Assembly: GCF_032452875.1 (NCBI RefSeq)
Contig: NC_083885.1
Span: forward strand, 31,227,925 to 31,291,924
Reading direction: 5' to 3'
DNA from: Bos javanicus
Lineage: Eukaryota > Chordata > Mammalia > Artiodactyla > Bovidae
DNA length: 64,000 nucleotides
Below the pieces are notes generated by a model, which saw only the letters and a list, made by a program, of their open reading frames with translations, did no database searches and was not told where the DNA came from. Both the position numbers and the translations under genes were made by a program. Positions 1 through 11,125 of the stretch are shown one piece after another (the stretch's first letter is position 1; every line of letters starts with the position of its first letter).

Positions 1-583
1 TTATTTTTTTAGGCACCAAAATCCCCTGCAGATGGTGGCTGCAGCCATGAAATTAAAAGACACTTTCTCCTTGGAAGAAAAGTTATGACCAACCTAGACA
101 AGCATATTAAAAAGCAGAGACATTACTTTGCCAACAAAGTAATGTAGTCAAAGCTATGGTTTTTCCAGTGGTCATGTATGGATGTGAGAGTTGGACTATA
201 AAGAAAGCTGAGCACCAAAGAATTGATGTGTTTGAACTATGGTGTTGGAGAAGACTCTTGAGAGTCCCTTGGACTGCAAGGAGATCTATCCAGTCCATCC
301 TAAAGGAAATAAGTCCTGAATATTCACTGGAAGGCTGATTCTGAAGCTGAAACTGCAATACTTTGGCCACCTGATGTGAAGAACTGACTCGTTGGAAAAG
401 ACCTTGATGCTGGGAGAGAATGAAGACGGGAGAAGGGGATGACAGGATGAGATGGATGGCATCACCAACTCAATGGACATGAGTTTAAGTAAGCTCCGGG
501 AGTTGGTGATGGACAGGAAAGCCTGGCATGCTGCAGCCCATGGGGTCACAGAGTCCGACACAACTAAGCAACTGAATGAACTG
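1..583 (+). mobile_element. BovB (RTE) LINE, 3' part
   Basis: This is the downstream end of a BovB non-LTR retrotransposon, cut by the window edge. It aligns by eye with the better-preserved BovB copy at about 31.5-32.1 kb, sharing blocks such as gttggactataaagaaagc and ggcatcaccaactc, and ends in the usual BovB tail near 583. It covers the region after the reverse transcriptase, including the C-terminal part of the protein frame, which is broken by stops and indels. No working product is expected. Confidence 0.9.
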
Positions 584-759
584 TGACAGAGATATGATAA
601 TTGCATTCAAGATGCTCAAATTGAAGTGAAATTAGGCATGTAAAGAAGTAATTGATAATATAGCAGCTAAACCATATGTATCCTTTATTAGGTCTGTGAG
701 AAAGTGATGGGGTTGGATGGATGGGGAAGCCAAAATCAGTTAGGTATGATTAGGCACTT

Positions 760-986
760 GGCCACCTGATGATAAGAGCTGACTCATTAGACAAGGCCCT
801 GATGCTGGGAAAGATTGAGGGCAGGATGATAAGGGGTGACATAGGATGAAATGGTTGGATGGCATCACCAACTCAATGGACTTGAGTCTGAGCAAACTTT
901 GGGAGATAGTGAAGGACAGGGAAGCCAGGCTTACTACAGTCCATGGGGCTGCAAAGAGTCAGACATGACTTAGCAACTGAACAACA
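760..986 (+). mobile_element. BovB LINE 3' fragment with 8-bp direct repeat
   Basis: This is a second, shorter BovB 3' end that starts at the 'ggccacctgatg' block and ends at the BovB tail. The 8-mer aggcactt lies directly before it (752-759) and after it (987-994), which fits a target-site duplication. It is therefore an independent 5'-truncated insertion rather than part of the copy at 1-583. Confidence 0.85.
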
Positions 987-1044
987 AGGCACTTATTCAG
1001 AGAACAGGTGATAACTGAGCTGGTTCCTGAAGACTAGATGCCCT

Positions 1045-1265
1045 CTAGATCAAGATTTTTTCAGCTTCATACTGACGTTTTGGCCTGAGTAAACCTTTGT
1101 CATGATAGACAGTCCTGGGGATTATACAATGTTTAGTAATATTCTTGGTCTTTAACTACTAGATGCCAGTACCTCCCTCCCTCTACCCAAGGCATGACAA
1201 AGAAACAATCTCCAAAGGGTTCCAAATGGCCCTGGGGAGCAAAATCATTCCTGAGTTGAAAATAA
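1045..1265 (-). mobile_element. Old hAT-type DNA transposon fossil
   Basis: The reverse complement matches, with much decay, a mammalian non-autonomous hAT-Charlie (MER-type) consensus that I recall. Blocks such as 'ctactagatgccagtacct' and 'tggccctggggagcaaaat' correspond to its centre. I cannot name the exact subfamily. It has no coding capacity. Confidence 0.55.
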
Positions 1266-2910
1266 GTGCTCTAAGACCATGGTACTCAGAGTGTCCTACA
1301 GGTCTCAACAATATTAACATCACCTGGAAACTTGTTATAAATATGCAGTCTAAGACCCTGCTCTAGATATATTGAATCAAAACCTTCATTTTATCAAGAT
1401 TCCTCAATGATTTGAATGCACATTGATTTTGAGAAGCATTCTTTTGTCTGAAAGCCCTCCTAGAATTAGAAAAAAAGATGCACATTGGCAAGGGGACATG
1501 ACAGAGAAATTCACCACAGCAAGGATAGGACAGAAGCGTGGAGAATCAAACAAGGGCCAGAAGACAGCACAGCTTGACATGTTCATAAAAGCAACCAGAT
1601 ACTCTCTGGGGAAAAAGAGTCAGTGAATGGTTTTAATCAGAGAAAGAATCTGAACAGATTTGCCTTTAAAATACAATTTGTGTGGGTAGCTCTACTGTCA
1701 CATTAATTGAATGCCTACAATAAGGAATTGGTGATTTGGGAAATTTTTTCATATCACACCTTAAATTAGCAACTGTTAACTTTCTGGTTAATCTAAAAAG
1801 ATGACCTTTCCCTCTGAGCAAAGCAGCTCAATGACAGTACAAGCTATTGTCAGGGGAAAATGCAGAGGAACATTCAATATTTCTTTAAGAAGGAAGTCAT
1901 GTATAATGTCTAGAGAGATATCAGGTTAAGATTAAATCTTTATATCATATTGAGATGGGTTTCCTGCTGTTTTAGAAATTAATTTGAGTTAATCATGATC
2001 TTTCCACCCTTTGTCATCCTTTTCTCCATAGCTGAATTAATCCATAGCATAGCAGCCCTACAAACTGGGAGGCCTGATTTTTGAGTTTGGCCCGAGGACA
2101 GGAAGTCAAAAGCTGGCAGAAGACGGATGCTTTGCCGAAGTGACAAATTTCTTTTCCTGGAGAAAGTTGCTGACTGCAGTGTTCCAATTGGAGCAGCTTA
2201 TCTGCCCCTCCAGATGTTGAAATAATGACAGATGCTCAGAGAAAGCTTGACAAGAGGAAGAAAAGAGCCTGCTGAAGAGTCCAACCTGTTTGTATGCGGG
2301 AAAATAAAAGTAACACTTACTGAGATCCCTCCTCTGGTAAGGTGTGTATATACATCTTTTTTAGCCAAAAGATGGTGTCGCTGTATGCAAATCCACTGTA
2401 GGAAATTAGAGGATTTTGTGTTCTTGGAGATGTGGATGGTACAGAATTTGTATTATTTTTTTCCCAAAGGATTAATAAATCATTCTATCACTTTACTAAA
2501 GATGAAACAACCTCTGGGTAGCCGTGTTGAATGACAGGACACCAGTTTATAATGACTGGGTGTGTATGACTACATTTTTCACAGCTGTGGCTGTGAGTTT
2601 CTTATTGTGCATAAAATTTGCCAGCATTTAATATTGAAGATGTATTCTAAAGTCATTAACTGGTTACTAGGTATCTAAATAAAGTATAGTTTAATATGTA
2701 GTAAACAAGTACAAGAAACATCTTTTTAACAAGTTAAAATTTGGGGCAACTGCACAATAATTCACAAAATATTGATCTTTGTGATAGATTAAAGCATGAG
2801 AAAGTAAAAGAGTGAATAAAAAGATGAATGATTAAGAGTTTGACATTTAAAATGCACTTAGGTATATAGTGTTTGAAATATCAATGATAATTTATATGTG
2901 TGTTCTCACA
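1266..2910. other. Unique DNA, no gene seen
   Basis: No repeat of recognisable family and no convincing coding frame are visible. Open frames here (for example 1423-1626 and 2232-2534 on +) are short, have no domain I recognise and are not linked by splice-like signals. Around 2060-2220 the DNA is slightly richer in GC and CpG than its surroundings. Confidence 0.5.
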
Positions 2911-2937
2911 TATGTGTGTGTGTGTGTGTGTGTGTGT
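2911..2937. repeat. (TG)n microsatellite
   Basis: An almost uninterrupted run of TG dinucleotides, 13 or so units. Confidence 0.95.
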
Positions 2938-4019
2938 AGGAGAAAAAACCAAAATTGTACTGTTTTCTGTGTATCTTTTTCTGTATTGTTTTATCTCTGG
3001 CTTTTTCCTCTCTGATTTTTTTTTTTTTTAAGAGGTCATCAACCTCCTGTGAGAGAAACTTGTTCTCACCAGAGGAAAACTACCCAGTTGTAAAATATGG
3101 TTTGCAAGATGAGAGAAACATTTCTCCAAACATTTCACCTTTCCTAAGAGATTTCTTTGCATCTTACTTGGACTGCTGAAAGAAGATTTTTACAGTATCC
3201 TTTGCAGTAACTTTTCATTCATGGCTGAAAAGTGCTTATTATGAAATTCTTTCTGCATTGAGTTGAAATGTAAATCTCCATTGTGGATCCTGCACTATAC
3301 TCCCCAAGTCAATCACTGTATGACTAAACCTGAAAGCTGTATTCCAGGTAGATTAATGAGCATACCAAAAAGGGGACATGGGGAATTCAGAAAAAGACAA
3401 GAACTAGAGAGTAGTCAAGGTATAATCAGACTTGGGTTGAAACAGCAAATTCCATAGCTTCCTAATAATGTTTTGGAATGTGACACCTCTCAGGTTTCCC
3501 TCAGGACCTCTAAATAATCCACAGAGGAGAGAGCACATTTACATTGCATTTGTTTACACATAGACACAAACTAGAGTCCCAGAACTCTTTGAAGGTGTAC
3601 CAAGGGCTGCTTCACAGATGATATTTTTTCTCAAATCCTTAACTTGGTGTTTAGGGAAAAATACAAATTATTTGAGTCTTCTGGAATTCCACATAAAGTG
3701 AGTAACAGAAATAGATAATTTTTTTAAAATTTCCTTATAAGTAAACCGGAGAGTACACATATGTATTTCCTTTGCTATCTATTATCTATATTGTTGTAGA
3801 AGAGATAAGATATGGGCTATAAAACTTAATGTTCTTAAATACTACAGACCCTTCAGGAATATTTGTGTGGCAGGATTTATATTTCAGAATGATTTGGCCA
3901 ATTAATAAATCACATTTCCAATCTGTGAAACATGTAATAGTATACTTTTTCCATAGAGTTGGATACCTCTTGGCCAAAATGTATATATATTTTTTTGCAG
4001 TTAAAAAAGAAAAACATAA
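2938..4019. other. Unique DNA, no gene seen
   Basis: AT-rich sequence with a T run near 3017-3030. No repeat family, RNA gene or coding signal could be supported. Confidence 0.45.
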
Positions 4020-4959
4020 TTCATTGTCTTAACCATTTTAAAGTGTATGGTATTGTTAAGTATATGCACGATGTTGGCAATAAGTCTCTAAAACTTTTTT
4101 CATTGTGCAAAGCTGAAAGTCCACATCCACTGAACATCAGTTCCCCACTTCTCCCTCTCAGCCCTTGGCAGTCACCATTCTACTTTCTGTTTCCAAGAGC
4201 TTGGTTGTTTTAGATTTCTTCTATAATTAGAGTCATGCAGTATTTGTCATTTTGTGACTGACTTATTTCACTTAGCATAATATCCTCAAAGTTAATGAAT
4301 ATTGTATTCTGTAACAGGATTTTCTTTTAAAGGCTGAATAATATGCCGTAGTATGTAAATATGATGAATTTTATTCATTTATTTGTTGGTGGATATTTAG
4401 ATTGCTTTCATCTTTCAGCTATTTTGAATAATACTACATTGAGTATGGATGTGCATATATTTATATCTTTAAGATCCTGTTTTGAATTATTTTGGATATA
4501 TGCCCAAAAGTGGAATTACTAGCATGTATGATAATTCTCTTTTTAATTTTTAAGGAACCACATACTGTTTTCCATAGCAGATGCACCTTTTAATATTTTC
4601 ACCAACAGTGTACAGGGATTTCCTTTTCTCTTGCATCCTGCAAACATTTGTTATTCTCTGAATGTTCATTTGTTTTTAATAGTGATCAACATACGGGTGT
4701 GAGATGATATATCACTGTGGTTTTGATTTGCATTTCCCCATTGTTTAGTGGTGGTGAACATCTTTTTATATGCTTGTTGTCCATTTGTGTATCTTCTTTG
4801 GAGAAATGTCTGTTAATATCCTTTGTTCATTTTTGAATTAGGTTATTTTGGTTGTTGACTTGTAGGTTGTTTTTTTTTTTTTTTAACATATTCTGGGTAT
4901 TAATCCCTTATTAGATATATAGTTTGCAAATATTCCATTCCATTCCATAGGTTGCCTTT
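4020..4959 (-). mobile_element. Old L1 LINE, 3' UTR and end of ORF2, antisense
   Basis: Read on the minus strand this is the 3' end of an ancient L1. The plus strand shows the usual antisense blocks: 'actgacttatttcacttagc', 'aggctgaataatatgccgta', 'ggatatatgcccaaaagtgg' and 'ccaccaacagtg'-like sequence at 4598. The reverse-strand ORF2 C-terminus is fully broken by stops. The copy ends at about 4955, where a CHR-2 SINE abuts it. Confidence 0.8.
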
Positions 4960-5148
4960 GTTTTGAATATTTATTTATTTCCTTGGTTGTGCTGACTCTT
5001 AGTTGTGGCATTCGGAATCTTTGATTTTCATCGTGGCATGTGCGACCTTTAGGTGTGGCTCAGGGGATCTCGTTCCCAGATCAGGGATTGAACCCAGGGC
5101 CCCTGCATTGGAAACTCAGAGTTTTAGCCACTGGACCACTGGGATCCC
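4960..5148 (-). mobile_element. CHR-2 (tRNA-derived) SINE
   Basis: Cetartiodactyl tRNA-derived SINE on the minus strand. The tRNA-like head is at the right end ('gattgaacccagggcccctg', 'gccactggaccactgggatc'). The A-rich tail is the left-hand 'atttatttatttcc'. The motif aggttgcc occurs on both sides ('taggttgccttt' before, 'aaggttgcccta' after), a likely target duplication within the L1. Confidence 0.75.
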
Positions 5149-5559
5149 AAGGTTGCCCTAGTTCTTATTTTTTTTTTAGAATTTTATACATTTTGAAGCA
5201 CAATCATAACTTTTATCTTGAGCGTTTATGTATTCCTCAATGAAATTGCAATTTTGGTGGTGTTGCATTAGATTGAATAAAAATATTTCTTCTACCACTT
5301 CTACCTATACCTGTAAGTATATACATTGTCTCTCCTGTTCTCCCCAGAACTTTCTAATCTGTATTGCATTCCCATTTGGATTTTTCACTTTTTCATGAAT
5401 TAAAATTTATGGTAAGACACATGATGATATTATTTAAAATATAATTGCATTTAGGGAATAGTATGAAACTATCCAATTTCCTTTATATCAATTAGAAATA
5501 CCATGGGGCACAATATAGTTTTGAAGGCTCAAATTTCATTGTAAGATTGAATACCTTAC
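5149..5559. other. Unique DNA, no gene seen
   Basis: AT-rich interval with a T10 run near 5168. It does not clearly continue the L1 to the left. No coding or RNA feature is supported. Confidence 0.4.
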
Positions 5560-5690
5560 TTAAAGTGAAAGTGAAGTCGCGCAGTCGTGTCCAACTCTTT
5601 TCAACCTGTGGACTGTAGCCCACCAAGCTCCTCCGTCCATGGGATTCTCCAGGCAAGAATACTGGGGAGTGGGTTGCCATTTCCCTCTCA
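5560..5690 (-). mobile_element. Bov-A monomer SINE fragment
   Basis: A single Bov-A unit on the minus strand, from 'aagtgaaagtgaagtcgcgc' through 'gggattctccaggcaagaat' to 'ttgccatttccctctc'. The tRNA-derived head is missing. Confidence 0.85.
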
Positions 5691-5985
5691 TATTGTCTAA
5701 TCTGAAAGTCTGGTCACATGGATGAAATAGGATTGTATGCTTCTTCAGAAAGCAGTAGCAATCTGTGATTGAAATTTTGGAATACTTTATGTTGATGGAC
5801 CAAGGATAGATTATTTAGAATATAATATCTCAGGAATTTCAGGCCTTGTGAAAATTTCTAAAAGTAGTAATAGAAAATAAATCCAAAGAACAACCTCAAT
5901 TCAATAACAGCTATAGTGATACATGATAATTTACTGTGTCAGTAACTATCATACATGTTTAATTTGTAATATGGTTTTTAATCTG

Positions 5986-6183
5986 TGGGTTTCCCAAGTG
6001 GCTCTGGGAAAGAACCTGCCGGCCAATGCAGGAGACAGGGTTCAATCTCTGGGTCTGGAAGATCCCCCAAGAAGGAAGTGGCAACCCACTCCACTATTCT
6101 TCCCTGGAAAATTCCATGGACAGAGGAGCCTGGTGAGTATAGTCCAGTGAGGTCACAGAGTCAGACACCACTGAGCAACTGAA
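5986..6183 (+). mobile_element. Bov-tA SINE
   Basis: Complete Bov-tA in the plus orientation. The tRNA-Glu-derived head comes first (RNA polymerase III box B-like 'gggttcaatctctgg' near 6040), then a Bov-A body ending 'cagacaccactgagcaactg'. It lies tail to tail with the next SINE. Confidence 0.9.
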
Positions 6184-6492
6184 GTGAAAGTATAGTGAAA
6201 GTGAAAGTGACTCAGTTGTGTTGGACTCTGCAACCCGATGGACTTAGTCCATGGAATTCTCCAGGCCAGAATACTGGAGTGGGTAGCCTTTCCCTTCTCC
6301 AGGGGATCTTCCCAACCCAGGTCTCCCACATTGCAGGAGGATTCTTCACCAGCTGAGCCACAGGGGAAGCCCAAGAAGACTGGAGTGGGTAGCCTATCCC
6401 ATCTCCATCGGATCTTCCTGACCCAGGAACTGAACCAGGGTTTCCTGCATTGCAGGCAGATTCTTTACCAACTGAGCTATGAGGGAATCCCC
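6184..6492 (-). mobile_element. Bov-tA SINE with duplicated tRNA-like head
   Basis: Minus-strand ruminant SINE with one Bov-A body followed by two successive tRNA-like heads. The first ends 'ccacaggggaagccc' and the second ends 'gagctatgagggaatcccc', linked by 'aagaagactggagtgggtag'. The same three-part arrangement recurs at 22994-23288 and 47422-47709, so it is a family structure and not a chance neighbour. Confidence 0.85.
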
Positions 6493-7309
6493 AACAATGA
6501 TTACTCTTGCAAGTGAGAGTTCAGTTGCAATGGAATATGCCCATGGCTACAAATATGGTAAGAGAAAGTGAGCTAATTTGAAACCCATAAGTTTGACAGA
6601 TCTTGTGTTTTACTACCCACAACATTACCTCCTCTTGAGCTTACCTGTTTTAATGGCCTGAATGCATTATTTGATCAACATATAAATCAGTGTATAAATG
6701 AAAATTATTGTCAAAAATCTGAGATTAAGGATATTTATATTAACATGACCTTGGAAATTGATGGCTTATGTCTATTTTGCAAATATTTAATATCTAGGAG
6801 CAGACCATGCCTATTGGTTGGAAAACAGGATATTCATTAGAAACTTGGTTTAGAATAACTTGTTTCTTTTATAATGAGGTGAACAGCCAAATTCTCCAAA
6901 TTGTGTTTCATGAGACCTAATTAAAATCAGGTGAGAGGTCAAGCATGCATCACCATGTTGTTCTTAATAAAATCAAAATCAAATGGGATTAATTAGAAAG
7001 AGTGATAGCCTTCCTTAGATTCCTTGGAGATTGCAGAATACTATGACTAATTTTCCTGAATATCCAAGAAAATATAAAACTTGGAGCTTATCTTTTGTCA
7101 TGGAATGTTCCAAGTATAGAAGTAAACAAAATCTGAATTATTTACTTTTCTCTGGTACTTGTTACCTACCTATGGGATCTCAGAATAGTTACATTGGATG
7201 GGATTCTCTATTTGCAAAGCACCACATTGGAATGTGAAATAGGTTTGTAGCCAGAGTTCTGTGTGGCAGTTATGGCCCTAGGCCTTGGAGGGCTCCCTCA
7301 TGTCAGAGT
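6493..7309. other. Unique DNA, no gene seen
   Basis: AT-rich sequence without recognisable repeat, exon or RNA gene. Short open frames (for example 7031-7237 on +) show no domain. Confidence 0.45.
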
Positions 7310-7857
7310 GCTGCAGGGGAGCAAAGTCTGCCACCCCAAAATGTTTCCTTTTCACGTGGATCATTTCGAGCTCGAAACTGTCAGGCCCACAAGACTCAGG
7401 ATGAAACTTTGACCTTCCCTCTAACAGCCTAAAGAATGTAATTAAAGGATCTGTTTCAGGCAGGGAGCCATCACCATAGACAGCTATAGTATAGTTAGGT
7501 GTGCCAACAGGGATGAACCCAGCAGAATCTGTCTGTTAAAATCCATCTCTGTGTCCCACTGTCTCTGCAGGGCCCAACAAACATTTGTTTACCAAACATT
7601 TGCTTTTTCATCTCCATCTCCATGAGAATTGCCTTCCTCCTCTTTGAAGATCCAGACCACTGCCCCAGATTTCTCTTTTGTCTTTTTGTTGAAGGTGAGG
7701 CCATTTTGGCAAGTTACCTTGTTCTCCAGGGTCTCTCCCATGTATACATGTTATTAAACCTTTGTCTGATTTTCTGCTGTTGACCTGTATCCTCTCAGTT
7801 TAATTCTTAGACCAGCCAGAAGAACCTGGAAGAGTAGGAGAAAATGTCTTCCTCCTT
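7310..7857 (+). mobile_element. Possible ancient ERV LTR
   Basis: The block resembles an old mammalian solo LTR of the ERVL or class I type. It has a polyadenylation-type attaaa at 7753-7758, then a short U5-like segment with the motif 'agaccagccagaagaacc' near 7811. Its left end is not defined and I could not assign a family. It could also be unique DNA. Confidence 0.35.
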
Positions 7858-8032
7858 GACTGTGCTTACAGCTAGTTGGAGAGGAAAGATATATAAATAG
7901 AGAGGTTAACTGCAAACACTCTGAGGAACTTGGTTTTAGGGGGACTTCCTTTCATAAATGTCTGGGAAATAGCTAGGGTCAAACTGTATCATTTAGCTAA
8001 GTGGCAGTTGCTCTGAACTTAATATGAAAAGT

Positions 8033-8048
8033 CACACACACACACACA
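8033..8048. repeat. (CA)n microsatellite
   Basis: About eight CA units. Confidence 0.9.
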
Positions 8049-8189
8049 ATCACTCACAGATTATACACTGATAATTGTCTCCCTAGTAAACAGAACCAGC
8101 TAGGATGAGGTCAGGGCATTTATTATCATGTTAGAGTCTGATTTCACATTCAGAGAGGCCACACGTGTTGTAGGAACTTGAAATAGTGA

Positions 8190-8690
8190 TCCTGCCTCAC
8201 TTTATCTCAATTTCTTCATCTTTAAATGCAAAGGGTTGGTGCAATTGAATATTATTCAGCAGTGAAAAGGAAACAAACTACTCACATATGCTACAGCGTG
8301 GATGAACCTCCAAGTTACTATGCCAAGTAAAAGAAGCCAGGCACAAGAGATAACATGTTATATGATTCTGCTTGTCTGAAGCGTCCATAATAGGGATATT
8401 TGTAGAGACAGAAAGTAGAGTTGTTACCTAGGGTTGGGAATAGGAACAAAGATTGTTTGCAGATATGTATAAGGAATATCCAGGATGAATGAAAGCTTCT
8501 AAAGCTGAATTGTTTTGATGATTGCACAAATCTTTAAATTTACTAAAATTATTGAACAATTAAAATGGGTGGATCTTATGATATAAATTGAAACTCAATA
8601 AAACTATCAAAAAATAGAAAATTTGACTACATGGCAATAAATTCTTGAAGGCCTTTCTAGCTCTGAAGTTCTCTGATTCTATGATTCTAA
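8190..8690 (+). mobile_element. MIR-family SINE split by an L1
   Basis: The left piece ('ctcaatttcttcatctttaa', to about 8240) and the right piece ('ggcctttctagctctgaagt', 'gattctatgattcta', to about 8690) read as one MIR-like element in the plus orientation once the L1 between them is removed. Both parts are strongly decayed. Confidence 0.5.
8241..8640 (+). mobile_element. Old L1 3' end
   Basis: Sense L1 sequence from the end of ORF2 and the 3' UTR: 'gaatattattcagcagtgaa', 'gcgtggatgaacctccaag', then 'actcaataaaactatc' at the end. It is non-coding now and lies inside the MIR described above. Confidence 0.65.
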
Positions 8691-9536
8691 GTATGATTTT
8701 CTTGAATTTCACTTTTCTGTATTTTTTTCTTTAATACGTAAATGAAATTGAGCTATCTCTAAGGATCTGTGCTCAACAAAGATGTTTATATCTCTTGCTC
8801 TGAAAAATGTGCCAAATATTTGTGTGGTGTTTTTTTTATTGTCTTTCTACTGAGGTCTAAAAATGCTCATCGTCCTCATTTTACTATATGCCATACAGTT
8901 TATTCCAACCAAATAAGCTTCCACTGAACAGAAAAATTAGAGATAAATTTTAGACCCTACTGAATCTTTCTCTGTCCTCTAAGTGATATAATTCTTAAGA
9001 TTTTGACACATTTACCCTTTCTAAGATGAGCTGTGGAGGTCTATACCTTAAGAAGATTATGATAATTTAAGTATTATTATTTAGTTCTTCTGAAAGGAAG
9101 GAGTTCTGCTCTATTTCATAATAATCTGCTTCTTCTAGGGGACAATGAGCAACATGAATCATCAGTGTCCTTAGTACAAGTTATTTTTGCCTGTTAAAAA
9201 TAAACATATGCATCTTAGCATTATCCTCTTATTTAGAATATTAGGATTTGTTCGGTCAGCCTTATAAAAAAGAAAAAAGATGGAGTGCTCATGGACAGAT
9301 TTTGTAATAACAGACACATGTGTTTTGTCACCCAAATGCTTCTTTATTTATTTAGATGCTTGAAATTCCATTTATCATTAATTAGGGATGGCATAAAAGT
9401 GACTGTAACCTTGGCAGAAAAGATATGCACTTCAAGTTCATTCTCTTATTTCTCCTTTCATTTCTTGCTTCTTTCTACATCGACTGTATAAACACCATGA
9501 AGTGAGGGATGGGGTAGTATTTTTCTTTCCATTCTA

Positions 9537-9539
<3 letters not shown>
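8691..9539. other. Unique DNA, no gene seen
   Basis: No repeat or coding feature is recognised apart from T- and A-rich runs. Confidence 0.45.
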
Positions 9540-9571
<32 letters not shown>

Positions 9572-9690
9572 AAGTCACTTCAGTCGTGTCGGACTCTGTG
9601 TGACCCCATGGACTGCAGCCTACCATGCTTCTCTGTCCATGGGATTCTCCAGGCAAGAACACTGGAGTGGGTTGCCATTTCCTTCTCCGT
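9540..9690 (-). mobile_element. BOV-A2 SINE, one monomer, with (CTG)10 tail
   Basis: Minus-strand BOV-A2. Its 3' (AGC)n tail appears as ten uninterrupted CTG units at 9540-9571, followed by 'aagtcacttcagtcgtgtcg' and ending 'ttgccatttccttctccg'. Near-identical flanks 'ttctactcct' (left) and 'ttctattcct' (right) suggest a target duplication with one change. The triplet run is likely to vary in length between individuals. Confidence 0.9.
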
Positions 9691-9949
9691 TCTATTCCTA
9701 GCACCCCTCAAATAGCCTTGTTCAGTGGATAGGTATTGGTGAGTGAGAAAGTGAACAGTTTACATGACTGTGCAAAGTCACAGGAATGAATCCTGAGAAG
9801 TGAAACTGTGAATAGAACAGCTCTGGCTCTTATTACCATGTGGCGTGAAGGAGACAGGTATGTGACAAACTATGATCCAGGTGAAGGTCACATAAGGGAA
9901 TAAATAAATTATTTCCATTCTCCTTAGTTACCATTTATAGCAGTGAGTC

Positions 9950-10116
9950 TCATCCTCCTTGCATGTTAGAATCTATGAAGAACTTGTAAGGACAATGTCA
10001 AACGCTATGAACCATACAAAGGCAGAGTTAGGATCACTGGAAATGGGATCAAGGAAATTGGTATATTTTTTTAAACTTCTAGGTAATTCTAGTATATATA
10101 ATGGCTAGATCTGAGG
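9950..10116 (+). mobile_element. MER5A-like hAT-Charlie fossil
   Basis: It starts with a decayed terminal inverted repeat 'cagtgagtctcatcc', continues 'gcatgttagaatct' and ends 'taggtaattctagtatatat', the order seen in MER5A. It is non-coding. Confidence 0.6.
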
Positions 10117-10751
10117 TCTTCTACTTTGCAAACTCATGATAATCCGGTTTGGACAGGGGCCTGACATTTGTGCTGACCTAGAGACTCTGATAGCCTCTTA
10201 CCTGTTGGCTCTCCCTATTCAGGTGAACTCTGACCTTTACACCCCAAGCCTCACCCCACATCTTTGCAGACTGCTCACACAGTCCTCAATATCAAATCAT
10301 ATTGATACAGCATTTAATTTAGTAAACAATACTCTATCTACCCAGTCTTCAAAAATAGAATGTTCTGTGTTCTCCCTTTGTACATTAAATTACTCAGGAA
10401 GTCTGTCGATCTCACTGTCTGTATTTATTTTTAAGGTCATTTTTCTCCATCTCAACAGCTATAATGAGATGTCATAGCGTATGATCTGGTGACTGTATTG
10501 GCATCCTAAATATTTTCCTTTTCCCCTCTCCAATTTACTCGGTACTCCCAGGGCAAAGTTAGTTATCTCCCTATAACACACATCATGTTATCCTCTGCTT
10601 TATAAACACATTGAGTAAAGACAAAACAAAACAGAGTTCTTTCAAGAAGACTGTTTTAAACTTTTTAGACTCCTTAAGGGAGCAAATACAGTTTCTTACA
10701 TGGTTGAATCTAGCCCTTAGTTGCTGTTGTTATATTTATTAAAAAAAAAAA
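10117..10751. other. Unique DNA, no gene seen
   Basis: It contains a 113-codon open frame (10136-10477, +) with no recognisable domain, no nearby promoter signal and no splice context. I treat it as chance. An A14 run at 10741-10754 is the start of the next L1. Confidence 0.45.
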
Positions 10752-11125
10752 AAAGTTTTATTTTGCATTGGGGTGGCTGCAATCCATGGGGTCGTGAAGA
10801 GTTGGACACGACTGAGTGACTTCACTTTTCACTTTCATGCATTGGAGAAGGAAATGGCAGCCCACTCCAGTGTTCTTGACTGGAGAATCCCAGGGACGGG
10901 GAGCCTGGTGGGCTGCCGTCTATGAGGTCGCACAGAGTCGAGCACAACTGAAGCGACTTAGCAGCAGTAGTAGCACAGCAGATTACAACGTTGTGATAGT
11001 TTCAGGTGAACAGCAAAAGGACTCAGCCATACATACACAAGTATCCATTCTCCCCAGACTCGCCTCCCATCCAGCCAACCAGACTGCCACGTAGCGTTGA
11101 GCAGAGTTCTATGTCTAGCACATAT
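10752..11125 (-). mobile_element. L1 3' UTR fragment, antisense, split by BOV-A2
   Basis: Left part 'gttttattttgcattggggt' and right part 'gttgtgatagtttcaggtga', 'gactcagccatacata' and 'gttgagcagagttctatgtc' form the antisense 3' end of ruminant L1. BOV-A2 sits between them. Confidence 0.7.
10771..10980 (+). mobile_element. BOV-A2 SINE, 5' truncated
   Basis: Plus-strand BOV-A2: end of the first Bov-A unit, linker 'cttcacttttcactttcatg', full second unit, and a degenerate (AGC)n tail 'agcagcagtagtagcacag'. It is inserted in the L1 fragment. Confidence 0.9.

Noticed and set aside
4020..4959. Splice-like and poly(A)-like words suggesting an exon
   Set aside because: Explained by antisense L1 3' UTR and ORF2 sequence.
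10136..10477. 113-codon open frame
   Set aside because: No domain, no start or splice context. Length is within chance expectation for this much sequence.
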